A model generated the notes under the pieces. It was not told the origin of the DNA. It searched no databases and worked only from the letters and a program-made list of their open reading frames with translations. From NCBI RefSeq assembly GCF_029869545.1, contig NZ_JARWQD010000116.1, positions 1 through 64,000 of the forward strand: a stretch of 64,000 bases of DNA, read 5' to 3'. Positions 18,476-25,963 of the stretch are shown in pieces (the first letter of the stretch is position 1; each line of letters starts with the position of its first letter). The DNA comes from Nocardia wallacei (lineage in GTDB: Bacteria > Actinomycetota > Actinomycetes > Mycobacteriales > Mycobacteriaceae). The position numbers and the translations under genes are program-made.

Positions 18476-19057
18476 ATGAGGGAAGCTCCCAGCTCATCCG
18501 GCAGAAAGAGGGCCGACGCCCGACGCAACCACGACCGACTGGTGGCGGCGGCGAGCGCGGTGATCGCGGAGTCCGGCGCGGAGGCGTCCCTCGAACAGAT
18601 CGCGCGGCGGGCCGGGGTCGGATCGGCCACAGTGCATCGTCATTTCCCGACCCGGGCCGAGCTACTGGAAGTCGTGCTCCACGACCGTGTCCGAGCCCTG
18701 TGCGCCCGCGCGGACGAGCTGCTGACGGAGCCGAATGCGGGCGCGGCCCTGACGAACTGGCTGCGGGCGGTCGTGGCCCACGCCGCCACCGTCCGGGGAC
18801 TCGGCCCGGCGCTGACCGGGTACGAGCCCGCCCCGGAGTTCTCGCCTCACACCATGATCACCGAATCGGCACGGCAACTCCTCACCCGCGCGCAGCAGGA
18901 AGGCTCCGTCGCACCGACCATCGCCGTCGACGACCTCCTCCAACTCGCCCACGGCATAGCCCTCGCCACCGACTCCCTGCCAGCCCCGGCCCAGCGCGCC
19001 GACACACTAATAGCGCTCGTCGCCACCGGACTCCTGCGCCACGCCAACAACGAGTGA
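18476..19057 (+). CDS. TetR-family transcriptional regulator
   Basis: 193-aa repressor. The N-terminal helix-turn-helix is at about residues 10-57 (ARRNHDRLVAAASAVI ... GSATVHRHFPTRAELLEVV). The C-terminal ligand domain resembles the SCO4850-type TetR group (GIALATDS near the end). ATG 18476 follows an AGGAGG site; a start at 18422 would overlap the preceding gene. The ligand and targets are unknown, and no adjacent divergent gene is present. Confidence 0.88.
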   Translation: MREAPSSSGRKRADARRNHDRLVAAASAVIAESGAEASLEQIARRAGVGSATVHRHFPTRAELLEVVLHDRVRALCARADELLTEPNAGAALTNWLRAVVAHAATVRGLGPALTGYEPAPEFSPHTMITESARQLLTRAQQEGSVAPTIAVDDLLQLAHGIALATDSLPAPAQRADTLIALVATGLLRHANNE

Positions 19058-19305
19058 GCAGGCACCGCTACGCCCGATGCCACACACGCAGATCGGGCCA
19101 CCGCGCACTCGGCTACAGGGTGGTCCCTCCACGCCCTGACAGCCGACAATTTCGGCCCCGATCTGGCAAGGTGCGGCCTGGAAGCAGCCTGGTTACGGCA
19201 CTTTAACTCGAGGTTCACGTCCTGCGGTTAGGGTTTCCGTGAAATATTGATTGTGCGATGGTAAACCATGAATTCATACGATGGCAACCAGGGAAAGCGT
19301 AGCCT

Positions 19306-19701
19306 ATGTCGTGGGAAGATCTGCACGCTCGTACCGAGGTGATTCACATCGTTCTCGACAGGGCGGCGATAAACCCTGCCGACCCCTTGATTTTCGATGG
19401 CATACCCAACATGAAATGGCTGTTCGGGGGTGTTGATGGACTTTTGCTTGCGCTACAATACCGCTGGCGAATTCACCTCGAGGCTAAAATAGATCAGGCA
19501 GCCAGCGACGGGCGTCCCGTCGCCGATGCTGAGGCGGAGCTAATAGCGGAACAGCCTGCTCTATACGCACTACTGACTATTCACTGCGGCCACAAGTTCC
19601 CCACCCCAGCCCAAAATTCTCGCCGGATCAACGATGGATTTACCAGAGTTCGGAGTGAACTGTATCGTCGGGCCAGCGAATTTGCTGCACGAATTTCCTA
19701 A
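19306..19701 (+). CDS. Hypothetical protein
   Basis: 131-aa soluble protein with no family I recognise. It has a mixed helical composition, a tyrosine- and tryptophan-containing middle (LLLALQYRWRIHLEAKI) and no membrane segment. Its base composition is less GC-rich than its neighbours, with codons such as AAA, ATA and TTT, which may indicate transfer. A GGGAAAG site precedes ATG 19306. It stands alone, with non-coding gaps of about 250 and 390 bases on either side. Confidence 0.6.
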   Translation: MSWEDLHARTEVIHIVLDRAAINPADPLIFDGIPNMKWLFGGVDGLLLALQYRWRIHLEAKIDQAASDGRPVADAEAELIAEQPALYALLTIHCGHKFPTPAQNSRRINDGFTRVRSELYRRASEFAARIS

Positions 19702-20093
19702 ACCCCATGCGCCATCGGCGAGTTGCGGCTGTCCGATGTGGTCACGGCAAATATTTGCAGATGGACCAGCGCCGCCGGTATACGACGACACCCTCCGACG
19801 CGAACCACACGACTGGCGCATCAGCCACCGCACAGTCGTGGCCCGTCGAACTTCGCAGTAAACCGCACCGCACCGGCCAACGCCCGGACACATGCCACAT
19901 TCCGAGTGTCCGACCAAGTCCAGTCAACCGGTGAACGTACGAGAACCAGTTCTGCTTCTGCGCCGTCCATAGTGGTCCCAGGATTGGCAACGCGGTGGTC
20001 CCTCGACTAGCTGGCGACCCCGATGAGAATCGCGTCGACGCTCTTGATCGCGGCCGTCTGGTGCGGGTGTCGTTCGACGTTAGGGTAGCGACC
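19702..20093. other. Gap without recognisable gene
   Basis: A 392-base stretch between the hypothetical gene and cutA. Short readings on both strands lack coherent composition or ribosome sites. I see no tRNA, repeat or clear hairpin. Confidence 0.5.
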
Positions 20094-20426
20094 ATGACGA
20101 CGGCGAGAGTGTGGACGGTTACCTCGACAACTCCGACCGAGGACTCTGCGCGAGTCATCGCAAAAGCGGTGGTGGCTGAGCGGCTCGCAGCGGGAGCGGA
20201 GATCGCCGGGCCTGCGATCTCTGTGTTCTGGCACCTTGGCGAACTCGGCGAGGGCTCCGAATGGCGGGTCTCGCTCCGCACCTCAGCTGCGGTCCGTGAT
20301 CGGCTCGCGGCACGGGTCTCGGAGCTTCACCCGTGGGACAGTCCGGAAGTGACCGCGACGCCGGTCGCGTGGTGCTTGGACACCTATGCGGAATGGGTCG
20401 AGCGCACTACAGCCGGGCAGGGATAG
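20094..20426 (+). CDS. cutA: CutA-like divalent-cation tolerance protein
   Basis: 110-aa protein that aligns along its length with CutA1 trimeric proteins: start strand WTVTSTTPTEDSARVIAKAVV, then ERLAAG, the aromatic patch SVFWHLGEL, and the ELHPWDSPEVTATPV segment that corresponds to LHPYEVPEI in typical CutA. The Cys/Asn pattern of classical CutA is altered, so metal binding is uncertain. I take ATG 20094; an in-frame start at 19995 would add an unrelated tail. It converges with, and overlaps by 20 bases, the XRE regulator on the other strand. Confidence 0.7.
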   Translation: MTTARVWTVTSTTPTEDSARVIAKAVVAERLAAGAEIAGPAISVFWHLGELGEGSEWRVSLRTSAAVRDRLAARVSELHPWDSPEVTATPVAWCLDTYAEWVERTTAGQG

Positions 20427-21645
20427 GCGCACGCACCGACGCCGTGCGCCGCGCCAGGTCGGCGGCACCAGCGATGCCCGTTACAGCGCAGCGTTGCGCA
20501 ACCTCACGGACTCGAGCAAGTGGCCGAGCGGAAGCAACGGTGCCCGCGAGTCCGAAGGCCCGCTCTACGGTCGACAGAGCGGCCGTGTCGGCTCCAGCAT
20601 CGAGATATGCGTCAGCGAGCCACGTCAGGTAGAGGGCCTTGTCCCGTGCCCAGTAATCGGGGTACGCAGCGAGGGCATTCTCGAGTGGCTTGATAGCCTT
20701 GTCCGGCTGATGCAGCACCGACCAGACGCGTCCGGTCATGATGTCAAGCTCGGCGTGGTCTACCCATCCACACCAAGGCGCGTCGGCTTCGGACTTCTCT
20801 TCCAGCGCATCCCGCGCTGCGTCCAGGGAGCGGGCGGCACCGTCGCGGTCACCCGACGTTGCCAGGGACCACGCCCGCCGTGATTCCAGTAGCGCTCTCG
20901 CTTTTGGTTGTGCTCTGGATCCGATTGCGGCGCAGGCGGAATCGGCCGCCTCTACCGATTCCCCAGTACCGCTGGCATAGGCGATATGCACGAACGCGTT
21001 TGCCGCCAGCTCGCGGCTTGCTGATTCGTCGGCTGCACGGCGGCTGTACTCGAAAAGGTCGACGGCGGTGGACTTGAATCCGGCATCGAACGCAGCCCAT
21101 CCGGACTGCTGCGCCTGCTCTGCGGCAAGCTCGGTGAGATCACGCCGCACGGCTGAGCTACAGCTCGATCGGCTGAGAATCTGCTCGGTATGGGCAAGTT
21201 CGGCGAAGTACATGCGGAACGTATCGGCACCGCCGAGGTAGCTGTCGACGCTCACCAGCCGTGCGAACTTCTGGCGCATCTGCTCGACATCAGTCGTGCC
21301 CACCCCGCGCGGCGGCTGCGGCAGTGCGGCAACACCGATGCCAGCGAGGGCTAGGAAGGCTCTGCGTTTCGTGGCTTCATCCCTTTCGGCATCGCGCTGG
21401 GTCCGCCTCGGATACAGACCGAGATCATCCGGTGATCGGACATCCAACAATGCCATTAGCACGCGCCGCGTTGCAGTCCGCGGCCAAGAGATTTCACCAC
21501 ATTCGATCCGGCTGATCGCCTGGGCATCCACAGCCGGACGCCGTCCAGTCTCGGTCTCGACCTGAATGCAGACCAGCTCGGCCAGCTCGGCCTGCGTCCA
21601 CCCCCGAGCCAGCCTCAGCGACTTGAACTGTTCGTTCGTCCCCAC
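20407..21645 (-). CDS. XRE-type transcriptional regulator with TPR-like C-terminus
   Basis: 412-aa protein. The N-terminal helix-turn-helix (about residues 5-65: FKSLRLARGWTQAELAELV ... QAISRIECGEISWP) is of the Cro/C1 type. The remainder is helical with repeated Ala-rich pairs that resemble tetratricopeptide repeats, as in actinobacterial XRE/TPR regulators linked to differentiation or peptide signalling. The start is GTG 21645 after a GGCAGGGG site; the same frame continues far upstream without a sensible protein. Divergent to it is a run of four small overlapping genes, which it may control. Confidence 0.82.
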   Translation of the reverse strand: MGTNEQFKSLRLARGWTQAELAELVCIQVETETGRRPAVDAQAISRIECGEISWPRTATRRVLMALLDVRSPDDLGLYPRRTQRDAERDEATKRRAFLALAGIGVAALPQPPRGVGTTDVEQMRQKFARLVSVDSYLGGADTFRMYFAELAHTEQILSRSSCSSAVRRDLTELAAEQAQQSGWAAFDAGFKSTAVDLFEYSRRAADESASRELAANAFVHIAYASGTGESVEAADSACAAIGSRAQPKARALLESRRAWSLATSGDRDGAARSLDAARDALEEKSEADAPWCGWVDHAELDIMTGRVWSVLHQPDKAIKPLENALAAYPDYWARDKALYLTWLADAYLDAGADTAALSTVERAFGLAGTVASARPLARVREVAQRCAVTGIAGAADLARRTASVRAPIPARL

Positions 21646-21865
21646 TGCCCCTGCCGGTTGATAGCGGTTGTTTGCCCATAGTTTTGCGCTGTTGCGCGGA
21701 CCACACAACCGGAACGCTTGAATCAGGCCCCGGCGCTGAGAGTTCGGCCCCTTCCTCCCAATTGGGGGCTGCCGGGCTGTCGACCTCCGGCGTGTACATC
21801 CACGGTCGGCGAACGGGCAACCTCGGCGCTGGGTGCCTTCCAACTTCCACGGGAGGCACACACCA

Positions 21866-22228
21866 ATGGAATCAGGAACCATCTCACCGGGTCGGCTCGC
21901 GATACGTTGCATCCGGCCGGACCTGACCGGTGACCGCAACCGCGACGAACAGCAGATGACCGAGATCGGCGTGCTACTCGGATACGCCGTCGACGAAGTG
22001 GTCGTCGTGTTGGACCCGTCCCGCGAGTGGCCACTCATCACGATCGAGAACGCGTTGAACCGCACCAAGGCCGACGCGGTCATCGTGCCCGATCTGGAAC
22101 ATATCGACGGTCTCGAGCGGCCGATTCGCGAGCGAGCGCAGCTCATCACGGTCGAGGGCGAGAAGATCCTCGAGCGGGCCGGGCTCACCGCAGAACTGGC
22201 GCAGGCGGCCCGCGCGGATACGACATGA
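21866..22228 (+). CDS. Hypothetical protein, resolvase-N-terminus-like
   Basis: 120-aa protein. The sequence (GVLLGYAVDEVVVVLDPS ... NRTKADAVIVPDLEHIDGLE) resembles the nucleotide-handling part of serine recombinase N-terminal domains, but no catalytic Ser motif is seen, so it is probably a derived actinobacterial family. ATG 21866 follows a GGGAGG site. Its stop overlaps the next gene by four bases. Confidence 0.7.
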   Translation: MESGTISPGRLAIRCIRPDLTGDRNRDEQQMTEIGVLLGYAVDEVVVVLDPSREWPLITIENALNRTKADAVIVPDLEHIDGLERPIRERAQLITVEGEKILERAGLTAELAQAARADTT

Positions 22229-22488
22229 GCACCGCGACGCCCCTGGATGGGCCTTGGATGTACGCCTCGGCGTGCGGTGCGGCAGCGGTCGACAGCAGCT
22301 CCGGGAAGCTGGCAGCGGTCGCGTGCCCGTCCCGGCTGTGCCCGCCCGCCGGACTGGTCCCGCTCGATGAGTACGGCCGGATCAGCCCGCACAACGGGCT
22401 CGTGCCCGGTACCTGCCCGTTCATCGGGTACCGGGTGGTGCCCGACCCCGGGGTGAACCTGCTCGATCCGACACGGCGGCAATCATGA
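22225..22488 (+). CDS. Hypothetical small protein
   Basis: 87-aa protein starting at the ATGA overlap with the previous gene and itself overlapping the next by four bases. It is rich in Pro, Gly and Cys (CPSRLCPPAGLVP, GTCPFIGYRVVPDPG). I do not know the family. The coupled layout makes it real. Confidence 0.65.
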   Translation: MSTATPLDGPWMYASACGAAAVDSSSGKLAAVACPSRLCPPAGLVPLDEYGRISPHNGLVPGTCPFIGYRVVPDPGVNLLDPTRRQS

Positions 22489-22886
22489 GCGGAGCCGTCT
22501 TGGCAGTCGTGGCCGTCGTGGTCTGCGGCGCGGTGATCTGGCTGGTCGTCTGGCCCGACCTCAAGGAGCCGCGCGACAACCCGCCGATCGTGCAGACCGC
22601 CAAGCACTTACGGGTCACCGAGCACCCGAAACAGCAGCAGTGGCCGGACGATCCCCCCACGATCGCCGTCGTGCCCTATACCCACGCTGCGCCGGGCCGC
22701 CCGTTCACCGTGGGTGAGGCGCGCACGGTGATGCGGCAGCACCTCGACTGCACCCCAAGCGACTGCGCCCGGAAACGAGAGGCGCACCGAGTTCTTGTTG
22801 AGGCAGGCGTCATCCAGCCACGCACACGAAAGAGGTTGCCCCGCAGTGGGATTGAGCGATATGCCACGTCATCGGCCGACCAGTGA
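22485..22886 (+). CDS. Hypothetical membrane-anchored protein
   Basis: 133-aa protein with one N-terminal membrane helix (about residues 4-22, AVLAVVAVVVCGAVIWLVV) and a soluble basic C-terminus containing CTPSDCARKREAH. It overlaps the preceding gene by four bases. The C-terminal part is found in small proteins beside XRE regulators of this type, but no biochemical role is known to me. Confidence 0.7.
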   Translation: MSGAVLAVVAVVVCGAVIWLVVWPDLKEPRDNPPIVQTAKHLRVTEHPKQQQWPDDPPTIAVVPYTHAAPGRPFTVGEARTVMRQHLDCTPSDCARKREAHRVLVEAGVIQPRTRKRLPRSGIERYATSSADQ

Positions 22887-23112
22887 GCGGCCACGCCATC
22901 GCACCACCGAACTCGACAGTGCACGCGCCGTGTGGTTCATCAAGTCCGGTGAGGTCCGCGTGCTGTCGTTTCAGGTCCTCGGTGGCCTCGCGGTGAGACT
23001 CGGCGCTGATTCGGTTCCGCTGGACCGTTGCCGTACACGATGGCCCGAGCACAAGTACTTGTGGATGAGCATCGAAACCACGGCGGGCCTGCGGCTGCCC
23101 CGGGAGACGTGA
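22861..23112 (+). CDS. Hypothetical small basic protein
   Basis: 83-aa reading from ATG 22861, overlapping the preceding gene by 26 bases. Its N-terminal third is Arg/Pro/His-rich and the middle is hydrophobic (VLSFQVLGGLAVRL). Composition is less convincing than the upstream genes, so it may be spurious. Confidence 0.35.
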   Translation: MPRHRPTSERPRHRTTELDSARAVWFIKSGEVRVLSFQVLGGLAVRLGADSVPLDRCRTRWPEHKYLWMSIETTAGLRLPRET

Positions 23113-23373
23113 TGGTAGAACACTACATTTCCAGCGCCGCGCCGAGGTCGGTCACGATCCGATCGTTGGGCCGCTGTCATTCCCGGGCGCGTGCGCAATC
23201 GCGAAAAGTCATTGGTTCTGCACGCTATTCGAATGCCCGGCGACACGGCAGGCCATGAAGGTGCTCGAACACGCCGCGCGGAATCCGGAACAGTACGACA
23301 CCGGACGGGGCCGCCCTAATTGAGAGCGTCCCGCACTCGCTGCGGGCGGTTCGAAACACAGAGGGGAAAACCC
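23113..23373 (+). other. Possible gene fragment in a gap
   Basis: In the frame ending with the TGA near 23322, about 60 residues read like protein (HDPIVGPLSFPGACAIAKSH, then WFCTLFECPATRQAMKVLEH), but no start codon lies in frame before it. A frameshift from an overlapping reading (VLVDEHRNHGGPAAAPGDV) could supply one. I report it as a broken or misassembled small gene at low confidence. Confidence 0.25.
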
Positions 23374-23595
23374 ATGTTACACAGAATGATTCGCGTACTA
23401 GTGCTGTCGATCGCCCTGATCGCCGCCGCTGCCGGAACGGCCGCAGCGTACCCGAAATCCTATTGCGAGAGCCAATATCAGACCTTGTACAACGCGTGCG
23501 CGGAACGGTTCTCCACATCCACCGACGTCCGGATATGCCGGAACAAGGCATTCGACTGGTATCAGGATTGCCTGCGCAATTCCTGCGACTGCTGA
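23374..23595 (+). CDS. Small secreted cysteine-rich protein
   Basis: 73-aa exported protein. A classical signal peptide (VLVLSIALIAAAAGTAAA) ends near residue 25, leaving a mature chain of about 48 residues with six cysteines, three near the end, and many aromatic residues. A GAGGGG site precedes ATG 23374. The even number of cysteines suggests three disulfides. Function unknown; a small extracellular effector or structural peptide is possible. Confidence 0.7.
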   Translation: MLHRMIRVLVLSIALIAAAAGTAAAYPKSYCESQYQTLYNACAERFSTSTDVRICRNKAFDWYQDCLRNSCDC

Positions 23596-23617
23596 CCACG
23601 ACCCTAGGATTGCCACT

Positions 23618-23983
23618 ATGACCACCACTCCCGACCCGATCGCGACACGTCACTACGACGCCCGCGACGGCGTGCCCGTCACGGTCGAGGTCGACCGGCC
23701 GTTCTACGACAACGGCAACGACTGCTGGCGTTGCGTCTGGCGGATCACAGGACTCGGCCGAGGCCCGGAACCCTACGACGGATTCGGACTCGGCAGCGAT
23801 TCCGCCGAAGCACTGGTGTACGCGCTCTGGGGCGCAGAATCCGTCCTGTCGGACCCGCGCAACATCCCACCGATCACCCTGGACGGCGACACGGACCTTC
23901 GGTTGCCCAAGAGCCCCAGCCCGCCACTGTCCAGCGACGACCGAGCCGAAATCGAAGCCCTGCTGCCACCACCACCCGACTGA
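23618..23983 (+). CDS. Hypothetical protein (DUF6968-like)
   Basis: 121-aa soluble protein with the pattern DCWRCVWRITGLG and SAEALVYALWGAESVL, which I associate tentatively with the DUF6968 family of actinobacterial proteins. No catalytic motif is visible. It follows the secreted peptide by 22 bases and is closed by a strong terminator. Confidence 0.65.
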   Translation: MTTTPDPIATRHYDARDGVPVTVEVDRPFYDNGNDCWRCVWRITGLGRGPEPYDGFGLGSDSAEALVYALWGAESVLSDPRNIPPITLDGDTDLRLPKSPSPPLSSDDRAEIEALLPPPPD

Positions 23984-24000
23984 CAGCCTGACACGAAATG

Positions 24001-24032
24001 AGCCCGCCAGCATGGCCGCTGGCGGGCTTTTC
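24001..24032 (+). terminator. Rho-independent terminator
   Basis: Perfect 11-base stem AGCCCGCCAGC / GCTGGCGGGCT with loop ATGGCC, followed by TTTTCT, 17 bases after the preceding stop codon. It ends the run of small genes starting at 21866. Confidence 0.85.
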
Positions 24033-24166
24033 TCGTCGCGTTGGCATCATCCGCTCAGCGGGATGGCTAGCCGGTCGGATGCAATCAGCCCCGTGACCAG
24101 CAGGTATTCAGTGTGCCGCCGGATGGCGCCAAATCGCCTGCGCAGCACCGTGCGCCGGTGATGTGA

Positions 24167-24964
24167 TCACTGCTTTCTGGCCACGGCGCAGTAGGCGCCG
24201 ATCTCGCGGACGCTACCGACCTCGGTGGCATTGGAACGCCACTGAGTGATCGAGACGAACCCGGGCTCCACCATCTCGAGGCCGTCGAAATATCGCTTCA
24301 CTTGTTCGCGGGTGCGGGGGTGATAGGGCACCCCACCGCTTTTGGTGTATTCCGCGCACAGATCCACGTAGCCTTGGTCGTCGGTGGTGCCGTCGTAGAG
24401 GATCAAGAAGCTGCCGGAGGGCACCGCGTCCATGACGGTATCTACGACTCGGCGGGCGTGCTCGTAGGTTTGCACGTGGCCGAGCACGCCCATGAACATT
24501 ACCGCGACGGGCTGCGAGAAGTTCAGGATGTTGGTAGCGGCGGCGATGATCGCCTCGGGTTCGTTGAAGTCGGCATCGATGTAGGTGGTTACACCCTCAT
24601 CGGTGGTGTTGGTGAGCAGAGCCTCCGCGTGAACCAACACCAGCGGATCGTTGTCGACGTAGACGATCTTCGCGTCCGGTGCGACGGACTGGGCGACCTC
24701 GTGGGTGTTCTGCATGGTCGGCAGGCCGGTGCCGATATCGAGAAACTGACGGACTCCGCATTCCGCGGCGACGTATTGCACGGCCCGGATCAGGAACTGG
24801 CGCGACTGCTGGGCCATGAACGTGATATCGGGGTAAATCTCGATGCTGGCATCTCCGACTGCCCGGTCGATCTCGTAGTTGTCCTTGCCACCCATCCAGT
24901 AGTTCCAGATCCGCGCCGAGTGCGGAATATCGGTACGGATCACGGGGGCGCGATCATCGGACAT
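24167..24964 (-). CDS. SAM-dependent methyltransferase (DUF574 type)
   Basis: 265-aa protein of the actinobacterial Methyltransf_19/DUF574 family. The AdoMet site is FLDIGTGLPT (about residues 95-104), with the acidic residue at the end of the next strand in VYVDNDPLVL. The N-terminus SARIWNYWMGGKDNYEIDR is diagnostic for the family. Substrates of these enzymes are mostly unknown. It is transcribed alone. Confidence 0.9.
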   Translation of the reverse strand: MSDDRAPVIRTDIPHSARIWNYWMGGKDNYEIDRAVGDASIEIYPDITFMAQQSRQFLIRAVQYVAAECGVRQFLDIGTGLPTMQNTHEVAQSVAPDAKIVYVDNDPLVLVHAEALLTNTTDEGVTTYIDADFNEPEAIIAAATNILNFSQPVAVMFMGVLGHVQTYEHARRVVDTVMDAVPSGSFLILYDGTTDDQGYVDLCAEYTKSGGVPYHPRTREQVKRYFDGLEMVEPGFVSITQWRSNATEVGSVREIGAYCAVARKQ

Positions 24965-25125
24965 GAGCGGGACTCCTCAGCGATAGTGAAAACAGTGACA
25001 CCCGGGCAGAGCAGGGTCACCTCGACAGGTTCACCCCGGTCTGGGTTGTGACAGTACAAGATTCACCCGCCGAGGGGAGGGCGGTTCGGGCAGGGAGCCG
25101 ACCCGCTACGCAGCCAGGGTTGTAA

Positions 25126-25152
25126 GGGAGTGTCTGATTATCAGACAGTCCC
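25126..25152 (-). terminator. Hairpin overlapping the tetR stop codon
   Basis: Stem of 12 pairs with one mismatch (GGGAGTGTCTGA / TCAGACAGTCCC) and a TTA loop. On the minus strand the TGA of the TetR gene sits inside the stem. A weak T stretch follows, so termination is likely. Confidence 0.5.
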
Positions 25153-25836
25153 ATTTACAGCCCCTCCCGCGCGTTCACAGCCCGTACCTGTTCGGTGAGT
25201 GGTGAGGAAGTTATCGACGAGCCGGACACAGTCGTCGTGGTCGATGGCGCGTAGTCCGGTGAGGCGGGCGAACACGACCGGGCCGAGGAGTTGGATGATC
25301 GCGAAGGTGGTGTCGAGTTCGCCGAGCATGGCGCGAGCGTCGGGGCTGGTGAGGACCTGGTCGAACGGGTGGCGGTACTGCTCGATGACGCGGGCGCGCA
25401 GCGAGGTGACCGCGGCCGGGTCGGTGTGGCGGCGGTCGGGGTCGGTGTGGTCGTCGCCGATGGACCCCAACGCCAGCCAGGCCAGGGTGGTCATCTGCAC
25501 CGGGGCCTGTTCGATGAGGTCGGCCTGGGTGGTGAGCAGCGCGATGAGCTGCTCGCGTACCGGTGCGGTGCCGGTGGGGGCGTCGACGTGGGGAAGCAGC
25601 CGTTCGAAGGTCGCCGCGAGCAGATGGGTGGTGCTGCCGAAGTGCCGGTAGAGGGTAGCGCGCGCGACCTTCGACACGCGGGTGACCGCCTCGACGGTGA
25701 CCGCCTCGACACCGCCGGTGGACAGCAGGTGGGTGGCCGCGTCGAGCAGCCGGTTGCGTGAACGTGCCAGCCGCGGATCGGCCTGCTCGTCGGCTGTGGT
25801 GAGCGGGTCGGTCGCCGCCGGGTCCGGGTCGGTCAT
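25141..25836 (-). CDS. TetR-family repressor of adjacent MFS exporter
   Basis: 231-aa TetR regulator with the N-terminal DNA-binding domain at about residues 22-70 (RSRNRLLDAATHLLSTGG ... ARATLYRHFGSTTHLL). It is divergent from an MFS drug-exporter gene with 127 bases between, the standard layout in which the repressor binds the shared promoter and is released by the exported compound. The last residues are encoded within a hairpin. Confidence 0.88.
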   Translation of the reverse strand: MTDPDPAATDPLTTADEQADPRLARSRNRLLDAATHLLSTGGVEAVTVEAVTRVSKVARATLYRHFGSTTHLLAATFERLLPHVDAPTGTAPVREQLIALLTTQADLIEQAPVQMTTLAWLALGSIGDDHTDPDRRHTDPAAVTSLRARVIEQYRHPFDQVLTSPDARAMLGELDTTFAIIQLLGPVVFARLTGLRAIDHDDCVRLVDNFLTTHRTGTGCERAGGAVNGTV

Positions 25837-25870
25837 GAACGCGTGTTCCTCCGGGTCGTGTCGCTCAGCT

Positions 25871-25936
25871 GTGGGTATACGTGAACTCTATCCCACACCC
25901 AGGCCGCTATGATACGAATGGTCTCGCACAGAGACC
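25871..25936. promoter_or_regulatory. Likely TetR operators in the tetR/MFS intergenic region
   Basis: Two inverted repeats lie between the divergent genes: a perfect 6-base repeat GGTCTC-GCACA-GAGACC at 25920-25936, and an imperfect GTGGG...CCCAC pair at 25871-25896. The first sits 27 bases before the MFS start and is the better operator candidate. Confidence 0.5.
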
Positions 25937-25963
25937 GCTGGTCTTCAAAGTCGGGAGGTGCCG

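Noticed and set aside
17968-19206. 412-aa frame spanning the small gene and tetR
   Set aside because: The second half is an Arg/Pro-rich shadow of the tetR gene, and the continuity depends on the suspect seven-G run.
20407-22482. 691-aa extension of the XRE regulator frame
   Set aside because: Sequence before GTG 21645 is a Ser/Arg-rich shadow of the divergent small genes; the helix-turn-helix begins just after the GTG.
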